From positions 40,309 to 104,308 of the forward strand of contig CACBBR010000003.1 in the NCBI GenBank assembly GCA_902537555.1: a DNA stretch of 64,000 nucleotides, in the 5' to 3' direction. Below the pieces are notes generated by a model. That model did not search any database and was not told the origin of the DNA. It saw only the letters and a list, made by a program, of their open reading frames with translations. The translations under genes were made by a program, and so were the position numbers. Origin of the DNA: an uncultured Pelagibacteraceae bacterium (GTDB taxonomy: Bacteria > Pseudomonadota > Alphaproteobacteria > Pelagibacterales > Pelagibacteraceae). How positions within the stretch are numbered: the first letter of the stretch is position 1; each line of letters begins with the position of its first letter. Of this stretch, positions 34,042 to 43,454 are shown in pieces.

Positions 34042-36693
34042 ATGGAACTTTTTTTCTTAGCAGTATTAGTCTTAATTATGATAGTTGCTCTTGCTTCAGG
34101 ATATCCTGTAGCATTTGCGCTTCCTGGTTCAGCTATAATTTCAATTGGTTTAGCAGCATTTTTTGGATATTTATTTGAAGGCGATGCAGACGCATATTTT
34201 GCAGTTGATGGTCCTATAGAATGGCTTGTTGCTGGTATTACAAACTTTAGGAGTAATTATTGGGATGTTGAAACTGACACCCTAATTGCAATTCCTTTAT
34301 TTATTTTTATGGGAATTATGCTGCAAAAATCCAAAATTGCAGAAGACTTATTAATAACAATGGGTCAATTATTTGGTCCAATTCCTGGTGGTCTAGGTAT
34401 TTCAGTAATTTTCGTTGGGGCATTGTTAGCAGCAACTACAGGTATTGTTGGGGCAACCGTTATTGCAATGGGATTAATCTCATTACCTACTATGTTAAAT
34501 AATAACTACGATAGGAAACTTGCCAGTGGTATCGTATGTTCATCTGGAACGTTAGGTCAAATAATACCCCCATCTATTGTTTTAATTATTATTGCTGACC
34601 AATTAGCTAGCGCATCAGATGTTGCAAACAACATCCGTCAAAATGATTACAAAGCTGTCACTGGAGAATTTAACATGCCTGGAGAATTTAGAGTTGGATC
34701 TTCAAGTGCTGGTGATATGTTCCTTGGTGCCCTTTTACCTGGTCTCGTTTTAGTTGCACTTTATATGATCTATGTATTTTTCTATGCGAGAATTAAAAAA
34801 GGTGTAGCGCCACCAGTTCCATTTAAGGGAGAATTTAATTTTAAATTTTGGTTACGTGTAATTGTTATAATTATTCCTCCTCTTGCACTTATTTTTGCAG
34901 TTTTGGGTTCAATTCTGATGGGTATAGCAACAGTTAACCAAGCTGGTTCAATTGGTGCAATTGGTGCAACATTGATGGCTGGTTATAGATTATTTGAAGG
35001 TAAGAAAAGTGCATTTTATCCTTTAATTCTTATAATTGGATCATTAATACCTATTACTTTTCTTGCATCCACATATGAACTTAATGTTAAAAATTTAGAA
35101 GAAAGAAATTTAGGTGCTATTTACATCACCGCATTTTTTGTAGCAATACTTGTTTACGGTATTGCATGGAGTTTTTGGAGAACATTTAAAACAGAAAATG
35201 TTTTAAAAGAGGTAGTTACTGAGACCTGTATTACCACTTCAATGGTATTTATAATTCTTCTTGGTGCTGCGATGCTTACTTCAGGCTTTAGAGCATTTGG
35301 TGGTGAGGAATTAGTAAGAGATTTTCTTCAAGATTTACCAGGAGGTTTTTGGACACAGTTCGTTGTGGTCATGATTGTAATTTTCTTGTTGGGTTTCTTT
35401 TTAGATTTCATTGAGATTGCAGTTGTTGTAGTACCAATAATTGCACCGATATTGTTAGCTGAAACAGGAGCAAATGTTACAGCTGTATGGCTTGGAGTTA
35501 TGATAGGTGTTAATTTACAAACTTCTTTCTTAACCCCTCCATTTGGATTTGCTTTATTTTATTTAAAAGGTGTAGCTCCAAAAGTGGTTCAAACATTAGA
35601 TATCTGGAAAGGTGTTGTTCCTTTTATTATCTTACAACTTATCGGTTTAGGAATTGTGGGTGCATACCCTAGTCTAGTAAATTATTTACCAAACAGGGTT
35701 TATTTAACATCCAATGTTGCTCCACCACCGATGAATCCAAAACTACAATATTGCTTACAAGAGTATAAATTTGCAAACTACTCTAATAATGCTGATGTAA
35801 TAAATAAAAGTATAACTGACTTTGACGACATTATTCTTGCAAATTTACCAGCAGATAAATTAAGTTATTTCCAACGCCATGTTGATAATTCTAAGTACTC
35901 TTTTGAACTTGTTAATGAGGTTAAGAGCACAGAGACATTATATAACGATTATGCAGTCGACTACAGAGACTTACATTTTAAAACAAGAAAGAAACAAAAG
36001 AAAATTTTAAAATTAAATAAAAAGATAGATAAATATAAAGCTGAGATTAGAAACTTAGATGATGAAGATGTTTCAGAAAAAAACAAACTTGAACAAAAAA
36101 TTGAAAATGTGAAACTAGAAATTGACGAGATAAGTAGTCAAATTCCAGAAGAATGGAAATCAAAAAATGATGAATTTAACAAAATAAATAAAGCAAAAAA
36201 TCTTGCAACAAGAAAATATCGAAAAACAGTTGATAATGCTTACGAAGATTTATTGTTGATTAAGAGTTTTATAAACGATGGTGAAAAATTTGAAGAATTA
36301 GAGCAAGAAATGAAACTTCTTAAAAATAAAATAGATAACAGAGGTTACATTGATGCAATAGAGTTTATAGATAATATATTTGAAAAAGTCGGAGAAATTT
36401 CTGGATCTGATGAGTTTGCCGATAAATTAGATTATCTTATCACTTTAATGGATGAGGACGAAGTTGATTTTGAAAAACTTCAATCCTCAACAGTTGATAC
36501 TATTGCGTTATTTGAGCAAGAAGTTAGTTGGAGAAAAAATTTCAAGAAAAAATATATGGATAGAATAAATGCTCATGACAAAATTATTAGTGAGACTATT
36601 GGATTAAGATTGCAATCAAAACTTACAAAAGAACAAGCTATATATGTTTCTAAATGTAATTCTATCCACAGAGATATATCTTTAAACTTTTAA
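34042..36693 (+). CDS. dctM: TRAP transporter large permease (DctM) with a long coiled-coil C-terminal tail
   Basis: An 883-residue protein. Residues 1 to about 555 form the DctM permease with repeated hydrophobic helices: IALASGYPVAFALPG-like start, LIAIPLFIFMGIMLQKSKIA, LAATTGIVGATVIAMGLISL, SGTLGQIIPPSIVLIIIADQ and NLQTSFLTPPFGFALFYLKG. After a proline-rich link near residue 563 (PPPMNPK) come about 320 hydrophilic residues. Much of it (roughly 640-790) is Lys/Glu-rich with heptad-like spacing, so a coiled coil is likely. Ordinary DctM lacks this. I find no stop or frame problem at the junction, so it is a true fusion or extension. The gene ends next to a convergent reductase gene. Confidence 0.88.
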   Translation: MELFFLAVLVLIMIVALASGYPVAFALPGSAIISIGLAAFFGYLFEGDADAYFAVDGPIEWLVAGITNFRSNYWDVETDTLIAIPLFIFMGIMLQKSKIAEDLLITMGQLFGPIPGGLGISVIFVGALLAATTGIVGATVIAMGLISLPTMLNNNYDRKLASGIVCSSGTLGQIIPPSIVLIIIADQLASASDVANNIRQNDYKAVTGEFNMPGEFRVGSSSAGDMFLGALLPGLVLVALYMIYVFFYARIKKGVAPPVPFKGEFNFKFWLRVIVIIIPPLALIFAVLGSILMGIATVNQAGSIGAIGATLMAGYRLFEGKKSAFYPLILIIGSLIPITFLASTYELNVKNLEERNLGAIYITAFFVAILVYGIAWSFWRTFKTENVLKEVVTETCITTSMVFIILLGAAMLTSGFRAFGGEELVRDFLQDLPGGFWTQFVVVMIVIFLLGFFLDFIEIAVVVVPIIAPILLAETGANVTAVWLGVMIGVNLQTSFLTPPFGFALFYLKGVAPKVVQTLDIWKGVVPFIILQLIGLGIVGAYPSLVNYLPNRVYLTSNVAPPPMNPKLQYCLQEYKFANYSNNADVINKSITDFDDIILANLPADKLSYFQRHVDNSKYSFELVNEVKSTETLYNDYAVDYRDLHFKTRKKQKKILKLNKKIDKYKAEIRNLDDEDVSEKNKLEQKIENVKLEIDEISSQIPEEWKSKNDEFNKINKAKNLATRKYRKTVDNAYEDLLLIKSFINDGEKFEELEQEMKLLKNKIDNRGYIDAIEFIDNIFEKVGEISGSDEFADKLDYLITLMDEDEVDFEKLQSSTVDTIALFEQEVSWRKNFKKKYMDRINAHDKIISETIGLRLQSKLTKEQAIYVSKCNSIHRDISLNF

Positions 36694-37710
36694 TTATTTT
36701 GTGATTTGATCAATTAATTTTGATCTTTCGTATAAACCAAGATTTTCCGCTTTTATTTTTAATTTTTCGTACTCAGATTTTAAATTTTCGGTTTTGATGT
36801 TAACTTTGTTACCAATTTCAATAAGAGAACCAATAATTGGATCAATTTCTAATGGACGTTTAGCATGTAAATCTTGAGTTGTTGATGGCTTATGACCCTT
36901 AATAGAAATCGCAGCATTTATTCTATGATCAATAGAAACATTAAATTTTACCCCAATTTTTTCACCTACTTGTTGGCATTCCTCCATCAATTTTCTTACT
37001 ATTTTTAACAATTCTGGATCATTTCCAATTTCATCTAAGGTTTTATCATAAAGAGCACTAATAATATTAAATGAGCAATTGCCCCAAAGTTTTATCCAAA
37101 TTTCATCTCTTAAATTACTTTTTTGAGGAGCTTTTAAGCCGCCTGCAATTAATAAATCAGCAATGAGTTTAAGTCTTTCTGATTTAGATCCATCAGGTTC
37201 ACCAAGTGTAAATCTTTCTCCTCCATTATGTTTTATTACACCTGGTTCGGTTATTTCAGCAGCTGGGTAAACAACACAGCCAATTGCTTTTGCAGGATCT
37301 AAATGTTTCCATATTTTTCCCTCGGGATCCACACTATCAATATGATGGTTGTCTAAATTTGTTCCAGTATTTGCTTTATAAAAATACCACCAAGGAAGTC
37401 CATTTACAGCTGATATAATCGAAGTTTTCTCTCCAATTATATTTTTTAGTGAATCAACAATATTTGAAATTGCATGAGCCTTTACAGAAATAAATATATA
37501 GTCTTGTACATCTAATGTTTTGGGATCATCGGTTACTTTTAATTTAAAGTTTTCAGACCTACCCTCTTTAATTAATGTCAATCCATTTTCTTCTATCGCT
37601 TTTTTGTGTGGTCCTCTTGCTATAAGAGATAAATCTATATTTGTTTTACTTAAACAAGCTGCCAAATATCCACCGATAGATCCTGCACCAAATATACAAA
37701 TTTTTGTCAT
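36694..37710 (-). CDS. Ketopantoate reductase-like (ApbA/PanE family) oxidoreductase
   Basis: A 338-residue NADP-dependent protein with the N-terminal GAGSIGGYLAACLSK motif near residues 8-22, the segment YIFISVKAHAIS near 71-82 with the family Lys, and the C-terminal domain containing IWIKLWGNCSFNIISALYD. Classical PanE makes pantoate, but the operon partners are an oxalate-CoA-ligase-like enzyme and a GGT-fold amidohydrolase. A different 2-oxo acid substrate is therefore plausible. The start overlaps the preceding ligase stop by one base. Confidence 0.82.
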   Translation of the reverse strand: MTKICIFGAGSIGGYLAACLSKTNIDLSLIARGPHKKAIEENGLTLIKEGRSENFKLKVTDDPKTLDVQDYIFISVKAHAISNIVDSLKNIIGEKTSIISAVNGLPWWYFYKANTGTNLDNHHIDSVDPEGKIWKHLDPAKAIGCVVYPAAEITEPGVIKHNGGERFTLGEPDGSKSERLKLIADLLIAGGLKAPQKSNLRDEIWIKLWGNCSFNIISALYDKTLDEIGNDPELLKIVRKLMEECQQVGEKIGVKFNVSIDHRINAAISIKGHKPSTTQDLHAKRPLEIDPIIGSLIEIGNKVNIKTENLKSEYEKLKIKAENLGLYERSKLIDQITK

Positions 37711-39218
37711 TAACTACTTAAACCAAATTTTTTTGCCAAAACGTTTCTTTGTAACTTACCAGTTGCTCCCTTTGGAATTTCATCTACAAAAAAAATTTTC
37801 TTAGGAATTTTAAATTTTGCTAATTTTTCTTGAGCATATTTTAATACATCGTCTTCTGAACACATCTCTCCAGACTTAATAATTATAGCGCTAGCTATAT
37901 TTTCTCCAAGCATTTTATCTTCATAGCCAAAACACACAGCTTGGTCTATTGATGGATGATCCATTAAAACATTATCTACCTCTAAAGGAGATATTTTTTC
38001 TCCGCCCTTATTAATTATTTCTTTCAATCTTCCTGAAATTTTCAAATATCCGTCTTCGTCAAAATATCCTTGATCACCAGTTCTAAACCAACCATTTGTG
38101 AAACTTGTTTTGTTTGCTTCTTCATTATTTTCGTAGCCAAGTGTTACGTTTTTACCCTTTATACATACTTCGCCTTCTTCACCTTGTTTCATTATGTCAC
38201 CATTTTCACTCATAATACATACCTCTGGACCTGCTGGTAGGCCTACAAATCCTGCTTTTTGTTGTTTCGGTGGTAATGGATTTGACGTCATTTGATGCGT
38301 TGCTTCAGTCATCCCATATGCTTCAATAACAGGACAATTAAATGCTTCATTTAAATCTTTAAATACAGCTGGAGGTAATGAAGCTGAGGAAGATCTAATT
38401 AATCTTAAATTTAAGTTTTTTGCTGCCTCTTTATTTTTATTCGCTCTTAATAAGATTGCTTGATGCATAGTTGGTACGCCTGAATACCAAGTAATTTTTT
38501 CTAATCTAGCCAAATCAAGAAACTTTAATGCATTAAAACCGCTAGAGGCACATACTGATGCACCAACTTTCATTGATGTCGCTAAAACTGCTATAAGTCC
38601 ATGAATATGAAATAATGGCATAATATTTAAACAATGATCATTATCTGTAAGACTCAAACTTTTTGAAATATTTTCAGAAGATGAATAAATATTATTATTA
38701 GATAACGGAACAATTTTTGGCCTTGAGGTAGTTCCTGAAGTATGCAGGACTAAAGCCTCATCATTTTCATTTGGGGATGAATAATCACTTTTGTTATCAA
38801 ACAAATCAAACAAACCTTCAGGTTGATCTTTATGGATTTTCAATTCACAAATTTCTATATTTAATTTTTTTGCAACTTCTACTGACGGATTATTTGAATT
38901 TTTTTCAACAATAATTATTTTAGGATTTAAATCCTTAAGATAAAACTCATATTCTTCTGATTTATATGATGGATTAAGAGGAGCAGCAGACATGTAACTT
39001 GAAATTCCTAAGAAACTAGTGGCCATGGACGGTCCATTTGGCAAGACTATTGCAGCTCTATCTTTATTAGATATACCATTTCCTGATAATTGTTTTGAAA
39101 TATCCTCAACAAATATTTTTAAATCCCTGTAACTAATTTTTGAATTATTTTCAGACGAAATTGCAATTTTATCATTTTCACTATTTTCAAAAATGTTTTT
39201 AACAATTCTTTTTGACAC
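37710..39218 (-). CDS. AMP-dependent CoA ligase, oxalate-CoA ligase-like
   Basis: A 502-residue ANL-superfamily enzyme. It has LHTSGTTSRPKIVPLSNNNI (the A3 loop, near residues 158-177), IMPLFHIHGLIAVLATS near 198-214, EAYGMTEATHQMTSNPLPP near 299-317, the A7/A8 segments GWFRTGDQGYFDEDGYLKIS and GRLKEIINKGGEKISPLEVD, and the terminal PKGATGKLQRN. The MTEATHQMTSNPLPP block is, from memory, characteristic of the Pcs60/AAE3 oxalate-CoA ligase group. Its partner upstream resembles oxamate amidohydrolase, which yields oxalate, so the pair makes chemical sense. Another dicarboxylate or acyl substrate is not excluded. Confidence 0.82.
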   Translation of the reverse strand: MSKRIVKNIFENSENDKIAISSENNSKISYRDLKIFVEDISKQLSGNGISNKDRAAIVLPNGPSMATSFLGISSYMSAAPLNPSYKSEEYEFYLKDLNPKIIIVEKNSNNPSVEVAKKLNIEICELKIHKDQPEGLFDLFDNKSDYSSPNENDEALVLHTSGTTSRPKIVPLSNNNIYSSSENISKSLSLTDNDHCLNIMPLFHIHGLIAVLATSMKVGASVCASSGFNALKFLDLARLEKITWYSGVPTMHQAILLRANKNKEAAKNLNLRLIRSSSASLPPAVFKDLNEAFNCPVIEAYGMTEATHQMTSNPLPPKQQKAGFVGLPAGPEVCIMSENGDIMKQGEEGEVCIKGKNVTLGYENNEEANKTSFTNGWFRTGDQGYFDEDGYLKISGRLKEIINKGGEKISPLEVDNVLMDHPSIDQAVCFGYEDKMLGENIASAIIIKSGEMCSEDDVLKYAQEKLAKFKIPKKIFFVDEIPKGATGKLQRNVLAKKFGLSS

Positions 39219-39220
39219 TT

Positions 39221-40804
39221 CTAATATCCTTTTGCGTACCCATCTTTTCTAGGATCTGATCCACCTAATAGATCACCTTCGCTTCTATTAATTTTTATTG
39301 CTTGCCCTCCACCATGTGTACCATCAATATATTCTACATTGTGACCTACTTCTTTAAGACCATAAAAAATCTCTTTATCAACAGTTTTTTCGAGCTTATA
39401 AATATTATTAAAATGAAATGCTCTAGGAAAGCTTAAAGCTTCTTGCGGTCCCATCCCATAATCAATCATATTATTTAAAACATGAACTTGTCCGACTGGT
39501 TGATATTGACCACCCATAACACCATAGCTTAAGGTTGCGTTGTTATCTTTATCAATTACCATACCTGGAATAATAGTATGCAATGGTCTTTTTAAGCCAG
39601 CAATACAGTTAGGGTGTCCATGCTCAACTCTGAAATTTGTACCTCTATTATGCAAAAGTATTCCACTTTTATTTGTTGTAATCCCTGATCCAAAAACATA
39701 ACAAACAGAATTGATTATTGATGTGCTATTTAAGTCTTTATCTACTACTGTTAAATAAATTGTCTCTGGGTGAGCTGGAATATTTAAGTCACCAACATCA
39801 CTGCATGAATTTAGATTAATTTTATTAAAAATATCTTCAATATTCTTATCACTTAAAATTTCATCCAAATTAATATTTGCGAAACTTGGATCACCCAAAC
39901 TTGTTTCTTTAACTTTATAGGCTTGTTTTGTAACTTCTGCTTCAAGATGAAATCTTTCTACGCTGTTGAATTTATAGTTTTGAATGTTGAGTCTTTCTAA
40001 TAATTTCATCATAACTAATACCGTAACACCAGGTCCATTAGGAGGGCATTGATGAATAAAATCACCTTTATATAAAGATTTGATAGTTTCTGATCTTATT
40101 GTTTTCTGCTTAGAAAAATCTTCAAAAGTATGAACGCCTCCTAATTCGTTTAAACTTTCAATTATATCTTTTGCAGTTTCACCTTCATAGAATTCTTTAC
40201 TTCCTTTTTTACTAATTGCCTCAAGCGTTTCTCCCAACGCAATATTTTTCATTAATTCATTTTCTTGATATGTACGACCATCTTTTAAAAAAATTTTTTT
40301 TGAATTCTCATTTCCATTAATCTTATTTAAGCTGTTATGCCAAGCTTGCGATACTACTTTAGAAATTTTATGACCATTTTTTGCAATATGAATTGCTCCT
40401 GAAAATAATTGTTCAAAATCAAGTTTGCCAAATTCTTTATGGATAGTTTCCCAAGCATGAACTGCTCCAGGTATAGTTACCGAATGAGGACTTGTTAATC
40501 CAATTTTATCTATATTTTTTTCCTTAAAGAAATCATAATTTAATTTTTCTGGAGCCAAACCAGATCCATTAAAAGATACTGCATCTTTATTACTCATTTT
40601 AACAATTGCAAAACAATCACCACCGATACTTGTTGCGTTAGGTTCAACAACTGATAAAACAATTGAAGCAGCAATAGAGGCATCTACTGCATTTCCTCCC
40701 ATTTTAAGTATTTTTAATGCTTCTTCAGTGGCCAATGGATGAGAAGTCGCTGCCATTGCATTCGACGATCGTGCATCTTTATCTTTTGTTGATTGATTAT
40801 TCAT
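39221..40804 (-). CDS. Gamma-glutamyltransferase-fold hydrolase, HpxW-like (oxamate amidohydrolase?)
   Basis: A 527-residue Ntn-hydrolase of the GGT family without signal peptide, so cytoplasmic. AATSHPLATEEALKILKMGG and AVDASIAASIVLSVVEP are near residues 18-54, and NGPGVTVLVMMKLLERL is near 262-278. The expected autoprocessing/nucleophile Thr is Thr348 in ETIYLTVVDKD. Authentic GGT has TTHYS there. The pattern TIYLTVVD and the later RAFHFN block look closer to HpxW-type oxamate amidohydrolases, which cleave oxamate to oxalate and ammonia. Downstream sits an oxalate-CoA-ligase-like gene (2 nt gap). Glutathione or gamma-glutamyl substrates remain possible. Confidence 0.8.
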   Translation of the reverse strand: MNNQSTKDKDARSSNAMAATSHPLATEEALKILKMGGNAVDASIAASIVLSVVEPNATSIGGDCFAIVKMSNKDAVSFNGSGLAPEKLNYDFFKEKNIDKIGLTSPHSVTIPGAVHAWETIHKEFGKLDFEQLFSGAIHIAKNGHKISKVVSQAWHNSLNKINGNENSKKIFLKDGRTYQENELMKNIALGETLEAISKKGSKEFYEGETAKDIIESLNELGGVHTFEDFSKQKTIRSETIKSLYKGDFIHQCPPNGPGVTVLVMMKLLERLNIQNYKFNSVERFHLEAEVTKQAYKVKETSLGDPSFANINLDEILSDKNIEDIFNKINLNSCSDVGDLNIPAHPETIYLTVVDKDLNSTSIINSVCYVFGSGITTNKSGILLHNRGTNFRVEHGHPNCIAGLKRPLHTIIPGMVIDKDNNATLSYGVMGGQYQPVGQVHVLNNMIDYGMGPQEALSFPRAFHFNNIYKLEKTVDKEIFYGLKEVGHNVEYIDGTHGGGQAIKINRSEGDLLGGSDPRKDGYAKGY

Positions 40805-40830
40805 AGTAATGATTAAGTAGAGAGATATAA

Positions 40831-42042
40831 ATGATTAGTAAAGCAAATAAAAGTATTTTAATTTTTTGTGTATTTGCCTTTGGCTTTTTTATTTCTAATT
40901 TATTAAGATCAATTACTGCCACACTCACTCCAGTTCTAACAAGTGAATTTGATTTATCAGCGGGTAACCTTGGGCTGCTAGCAGGTGGTTATTTTTTAGG
41001 ATTTTCATTAATGCAAATACCAGCAGGTTTACTTCTTGATAAGTATGGCCCAAAAAAAGTCGTAGCATATCTTTTATTGATAGCTCTTATTAGTACCATT
41101 TCTTTTGCATTTGCAAAAAGCTTTACAGGATTGTTAATTTCTAGATTTTTTATTGGTGTTGGTGTTGCAGCATGTTTAATGGGACCTTTGACTGGTTATC
41201 GTGTTTGGTTTGAAGAAAAATATCAGCAAAGAGCAAATTCATGGATGTTGATGGTAGCAAGTTTTGGTTTTGTAATTTCAACATTACCAGTACAAATTTT
41301 ACTACCGATGATCGGCTGGAGATCTATTTTTCTTTTAATTTCAATTTTGATTTTATTAAGTATTATTTTAATTTTAGTTTTTACCCCATCTTGGAATAAG
41401 AATCCTAAAAATACAATAACTCAGGACAAAGGAAATCTTTCAGATGTATGGAAAAATAAATTTTTCATAAGTTTAATTCCACTATGTTTTTTAAATTATG
41501 GAGGCGTTCAAGCAGTCCAGACTTTATGGGCAGGTCCTTGGATGTTAAATGTTGCAGGTTATTCTCCACTTGATAGTGCTACAGGCTTGTTTTGGATAAA
41601 TATAACAATGTTATTTGCATTTATGTTTTGGGGATACATTTTACCAAAATTCTCATCTTTAGGCATTGACAGCATAAAGATTGTAAAGATTGGTTTGCCA
41701 ATAAGTTATGTTGTTTTATTTTCTATAATAATAATGGGCCAAAATGCAGGGGCTATAATGTTTACTCTTTATATTTTATCGTCAATTGTTTTATCTTTAA
41801 CGCAACCTGCCTTAGCTTTAAGTTTTCCTCAAAATCTTGCTGGAAAATCATTAACCTCTATAAATGTATTTATTCATTCAGGAACATTTTTTGTACAATG
41901 GGGAATTGGATTATTAATTGATCTTTCTAAAAATATGGGTGCAAGTACAGTCACAAGCTATAAGATTTCCTTCTCTATATTCTTAATTTTATGTATTTTT
42001 AGCTATCTGTTTTTTATTTATTTTAATAAAAATGAGAATTAA
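40831..42042 (+). CDS. Major facilitator superfamily transporter
   Basis: A 403-residue protein with 12 predicted helices. The MFS motif appears between helices 2 and 3 (GLLLDKYGPKKVVAYLLLIA, near residues 66-85), and the first helix is followed by LTSEFDLSAGNLGLLAGGYF. It starts 26 nt from the divergent GGT-fold gene, so shared control and a carrier role for that pathway's substrate are plausible. Its 3' end overlaps the alpha/beta hydrolase by 11 nt. Confidence 0.9.
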   Translation: MISKANKSILIFCVFAFGFFISNLLRSITATLTPVLTSEFDLSAGNLGLLAGGYFLGFSLMQIPAGLLLDKYGPKKVVAYLLLIALISTISFAFAKSFTGLLISRFFIGVGVAACLMGPLTGYRVWFEEKYQQRANSWMLMVASFGFVISTLPVQILLPMIGWRSIFLLISILILLSIILILVFTPSWNKNPKNTITQDKGNLSDVWKNKFFISLIPLCFLNYGGVQAVQTLWAGPWMLNVAGYSPLDSATGLFWINITMLFAFMFWGYILPKFSSLGIDSIKIVKIGLPISYVVLFSIIIMGQNAGAIMFTLYILSSIVLSLTQPALALSFPQNLAGKSLTSINVFIHSGTFFVQWGIGLLIDLSKNMGASTVTSYKISFSIFLILCIFSYLFFIYFNKNEN

Positions 42043-42844
42043 TTTTAAAATGACATTATCTAAATTTCTTTTTTTAATACCACTAATTTATATTATTATT
42101 TGTATTTTCATTTACTTTTACCAAAGAAATCTACTTTATCATCCAGGAGAAAATAATTATTTAGATGAAGGTCCTTTAAATCACAAAATTGAAAAGATTT
42201 ATATTAATTCAGAAAGTAGTTTAGTTGGTTGGCATTTTCAAAAGAACCAAAATTATAAGACCATACTATTTTTTCATGGAAATGCCGGCAAACTTGATAA
42301 TCGTATTTATAAATTAAATGAATTCTCTAAAATGAATGTTAACTATTTGATATTTGCTTACAGGGGATTTAGTGGAAATGATGGAAATCCTTCAGAAATT
42401 GGTCTTTATGATGATGCTTTAGCAGCAAAGAAATGGCTAAATTCAAAGAAAATAGAAGATAAAAATATAATACTGTATGGAGAATCGTTAGGTACAGCTA
42501 TCGCACTAAATCTTGCTAAAGATTATTCGTTTAGTGGCGTGATCTTGGAGTCTCCCTTTACATCTATGGAAATACTAGCAAAAAGTTATTATCCATATTT
42601 ACCGGTCAAATATTTATTAAAAGATAAATACAATTCAATTAGTAAACTGAACGATAACTCAGCTCCAATTCTTGTTATGCATGGCATGAGAGATAAAATC
42701 GTACCATTTAAAATGGGAAAAGAAATTTTTACTAAGTTTAATGGAGAAAAATCAAGTTTTTTCGTTGAAAACGACGACCATATGATGGATTTTAATGAGA
42801 AACTCATTAATTCAATACAGTTGTTTATTAAAAAATTAAATTAA
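42032..42844 (+). CDS. Alpha/beta hydrolase, membrane-anchored (Bem46/ABHD13-like)
   Basis: A 270-residue serine hydrolase. A single N-terminal hydrophobic helix (about residues 10-30) anchors it. The oxyanion motif FFHGNAG is near 80-86, the nucleophile elbow GESLG puts Ser at 152, and Asp221 (MRDKIVP) and His250 (NDDHMMDF) complete the triad. Substrate unknown. The ATG at 42032 overlaps the MFS gene; another ATG at 42050 (MTLSKFLF) would remove six residues and most of the overlap. Confidence 0.88.
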   Translation: MRINFKMTLSKFLFLIPLIYIIICIFIYFYQRNLLYHPGENNYLDEGPLNHKIEKIYINSESSLVGWHFQKNQNYKTILFFHGNAGKLDNRIYKLNEFSKMNVNYLIFAYRGFSGNDGNPSEIGLYDDALAAKKWLNSKKIEDKNIILYGESLGTAIALNLAKDYSFSGVILESPFTSMEILAKSYYPYLPVKYLLKDKYNSISKLNDNSAPILVMHGMRDKIVPFKMGKEIFTKFNGEKSSFFVENDDHMMDFNEKLINSIQLFIKKLN

Positions 42845-42893
42845 GACACAATTCAAACAAACAATAATCAACTTTATTTATTCTAAGTCTTAA

Positions 42894-43454
42894 ATGACAA
42901 GAATTTTATCCGTAGTACTTATAATTTTTTTTTCAAACATTTCTTATGCAGAAACTAGTAGTGAAACTAGAAATAAATATTTTTATATCGGAAAAATGAA
43001 ATCATATAATGATAAATTTACCTTATATTTCAAAACTAGAAATAAAGCTATTTTAGCTAGAGGAGAAGAAAAAAACTATATTAATGATTATCCACAAGAT
43101 TTATATATTTATAACCATACTTCAAAAGAAGATCGCCCATTACTAACTTATGAGTGGTTTCCAAAAAAAGTAAAAAAACTAGTAAAAAATTATTCATACC
43201 CAGTTTTTCCAGAGGACTTTGCTTATTATTTAATGAAGGATAACAATACTCTCATTCTAGTTAGTGGTAAAAAAAATTTTCATCAAAATTTAGAATATAA
43301 TATCGAAAGTAAAAATTTAAAAAAATTTTCTAGCAATGGTAAACTTAATTTTATTATTTCAAGCTATGCAGAGATTTGTGGATACAAAACAAATAAGAAT
43401 AATTTTGAATGTTCTATTGAAAAACCTTTAATTTCTAAAAATCTAATTAATTAA
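42894..43454 (+). CDS. Putative secreted protein of unknown function
   Basis: A 186-residue protein with a clear signal peptide (MTRILSVVLIIFFSNISYAE, cleavage near residue 19-20). The mature part is Lys- and Asn-rich with several aromatic residues and two cysteines in the last 30 residues (EICGYK and FECSIE), which could form a disulfide. I do not recognise a domain. It overlaps the convergent ftsY 3' end by 8 nt. It is separated from the hydrolase by 49 nt of AT-rich DNA. Confidence 0.75.
   Translation: MTRILSVVLIIFFSNISYAETSSETRNKYFYIGKMKSYNDKFTLYFKTRNKAILARGEEKNYINDYPQDLYIYNHTSKEDRPLLTYEWFPKKVKKLVKNYSYPVFPEDFAYYLMKDNNTLILVSGKKNFHQNLEYNIESKNLKKFSSNGKLNFIISSYAEICGYKTNKNNFECSIEKPLISKNLIN

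Noticed and set aside
34042..36693. Two genes wrongly joined by a frameshift
   Set aside because: The frame is continuous through a plausible proline-rich linker, and no start codon with a ribosome site marks a separate downstream gene.
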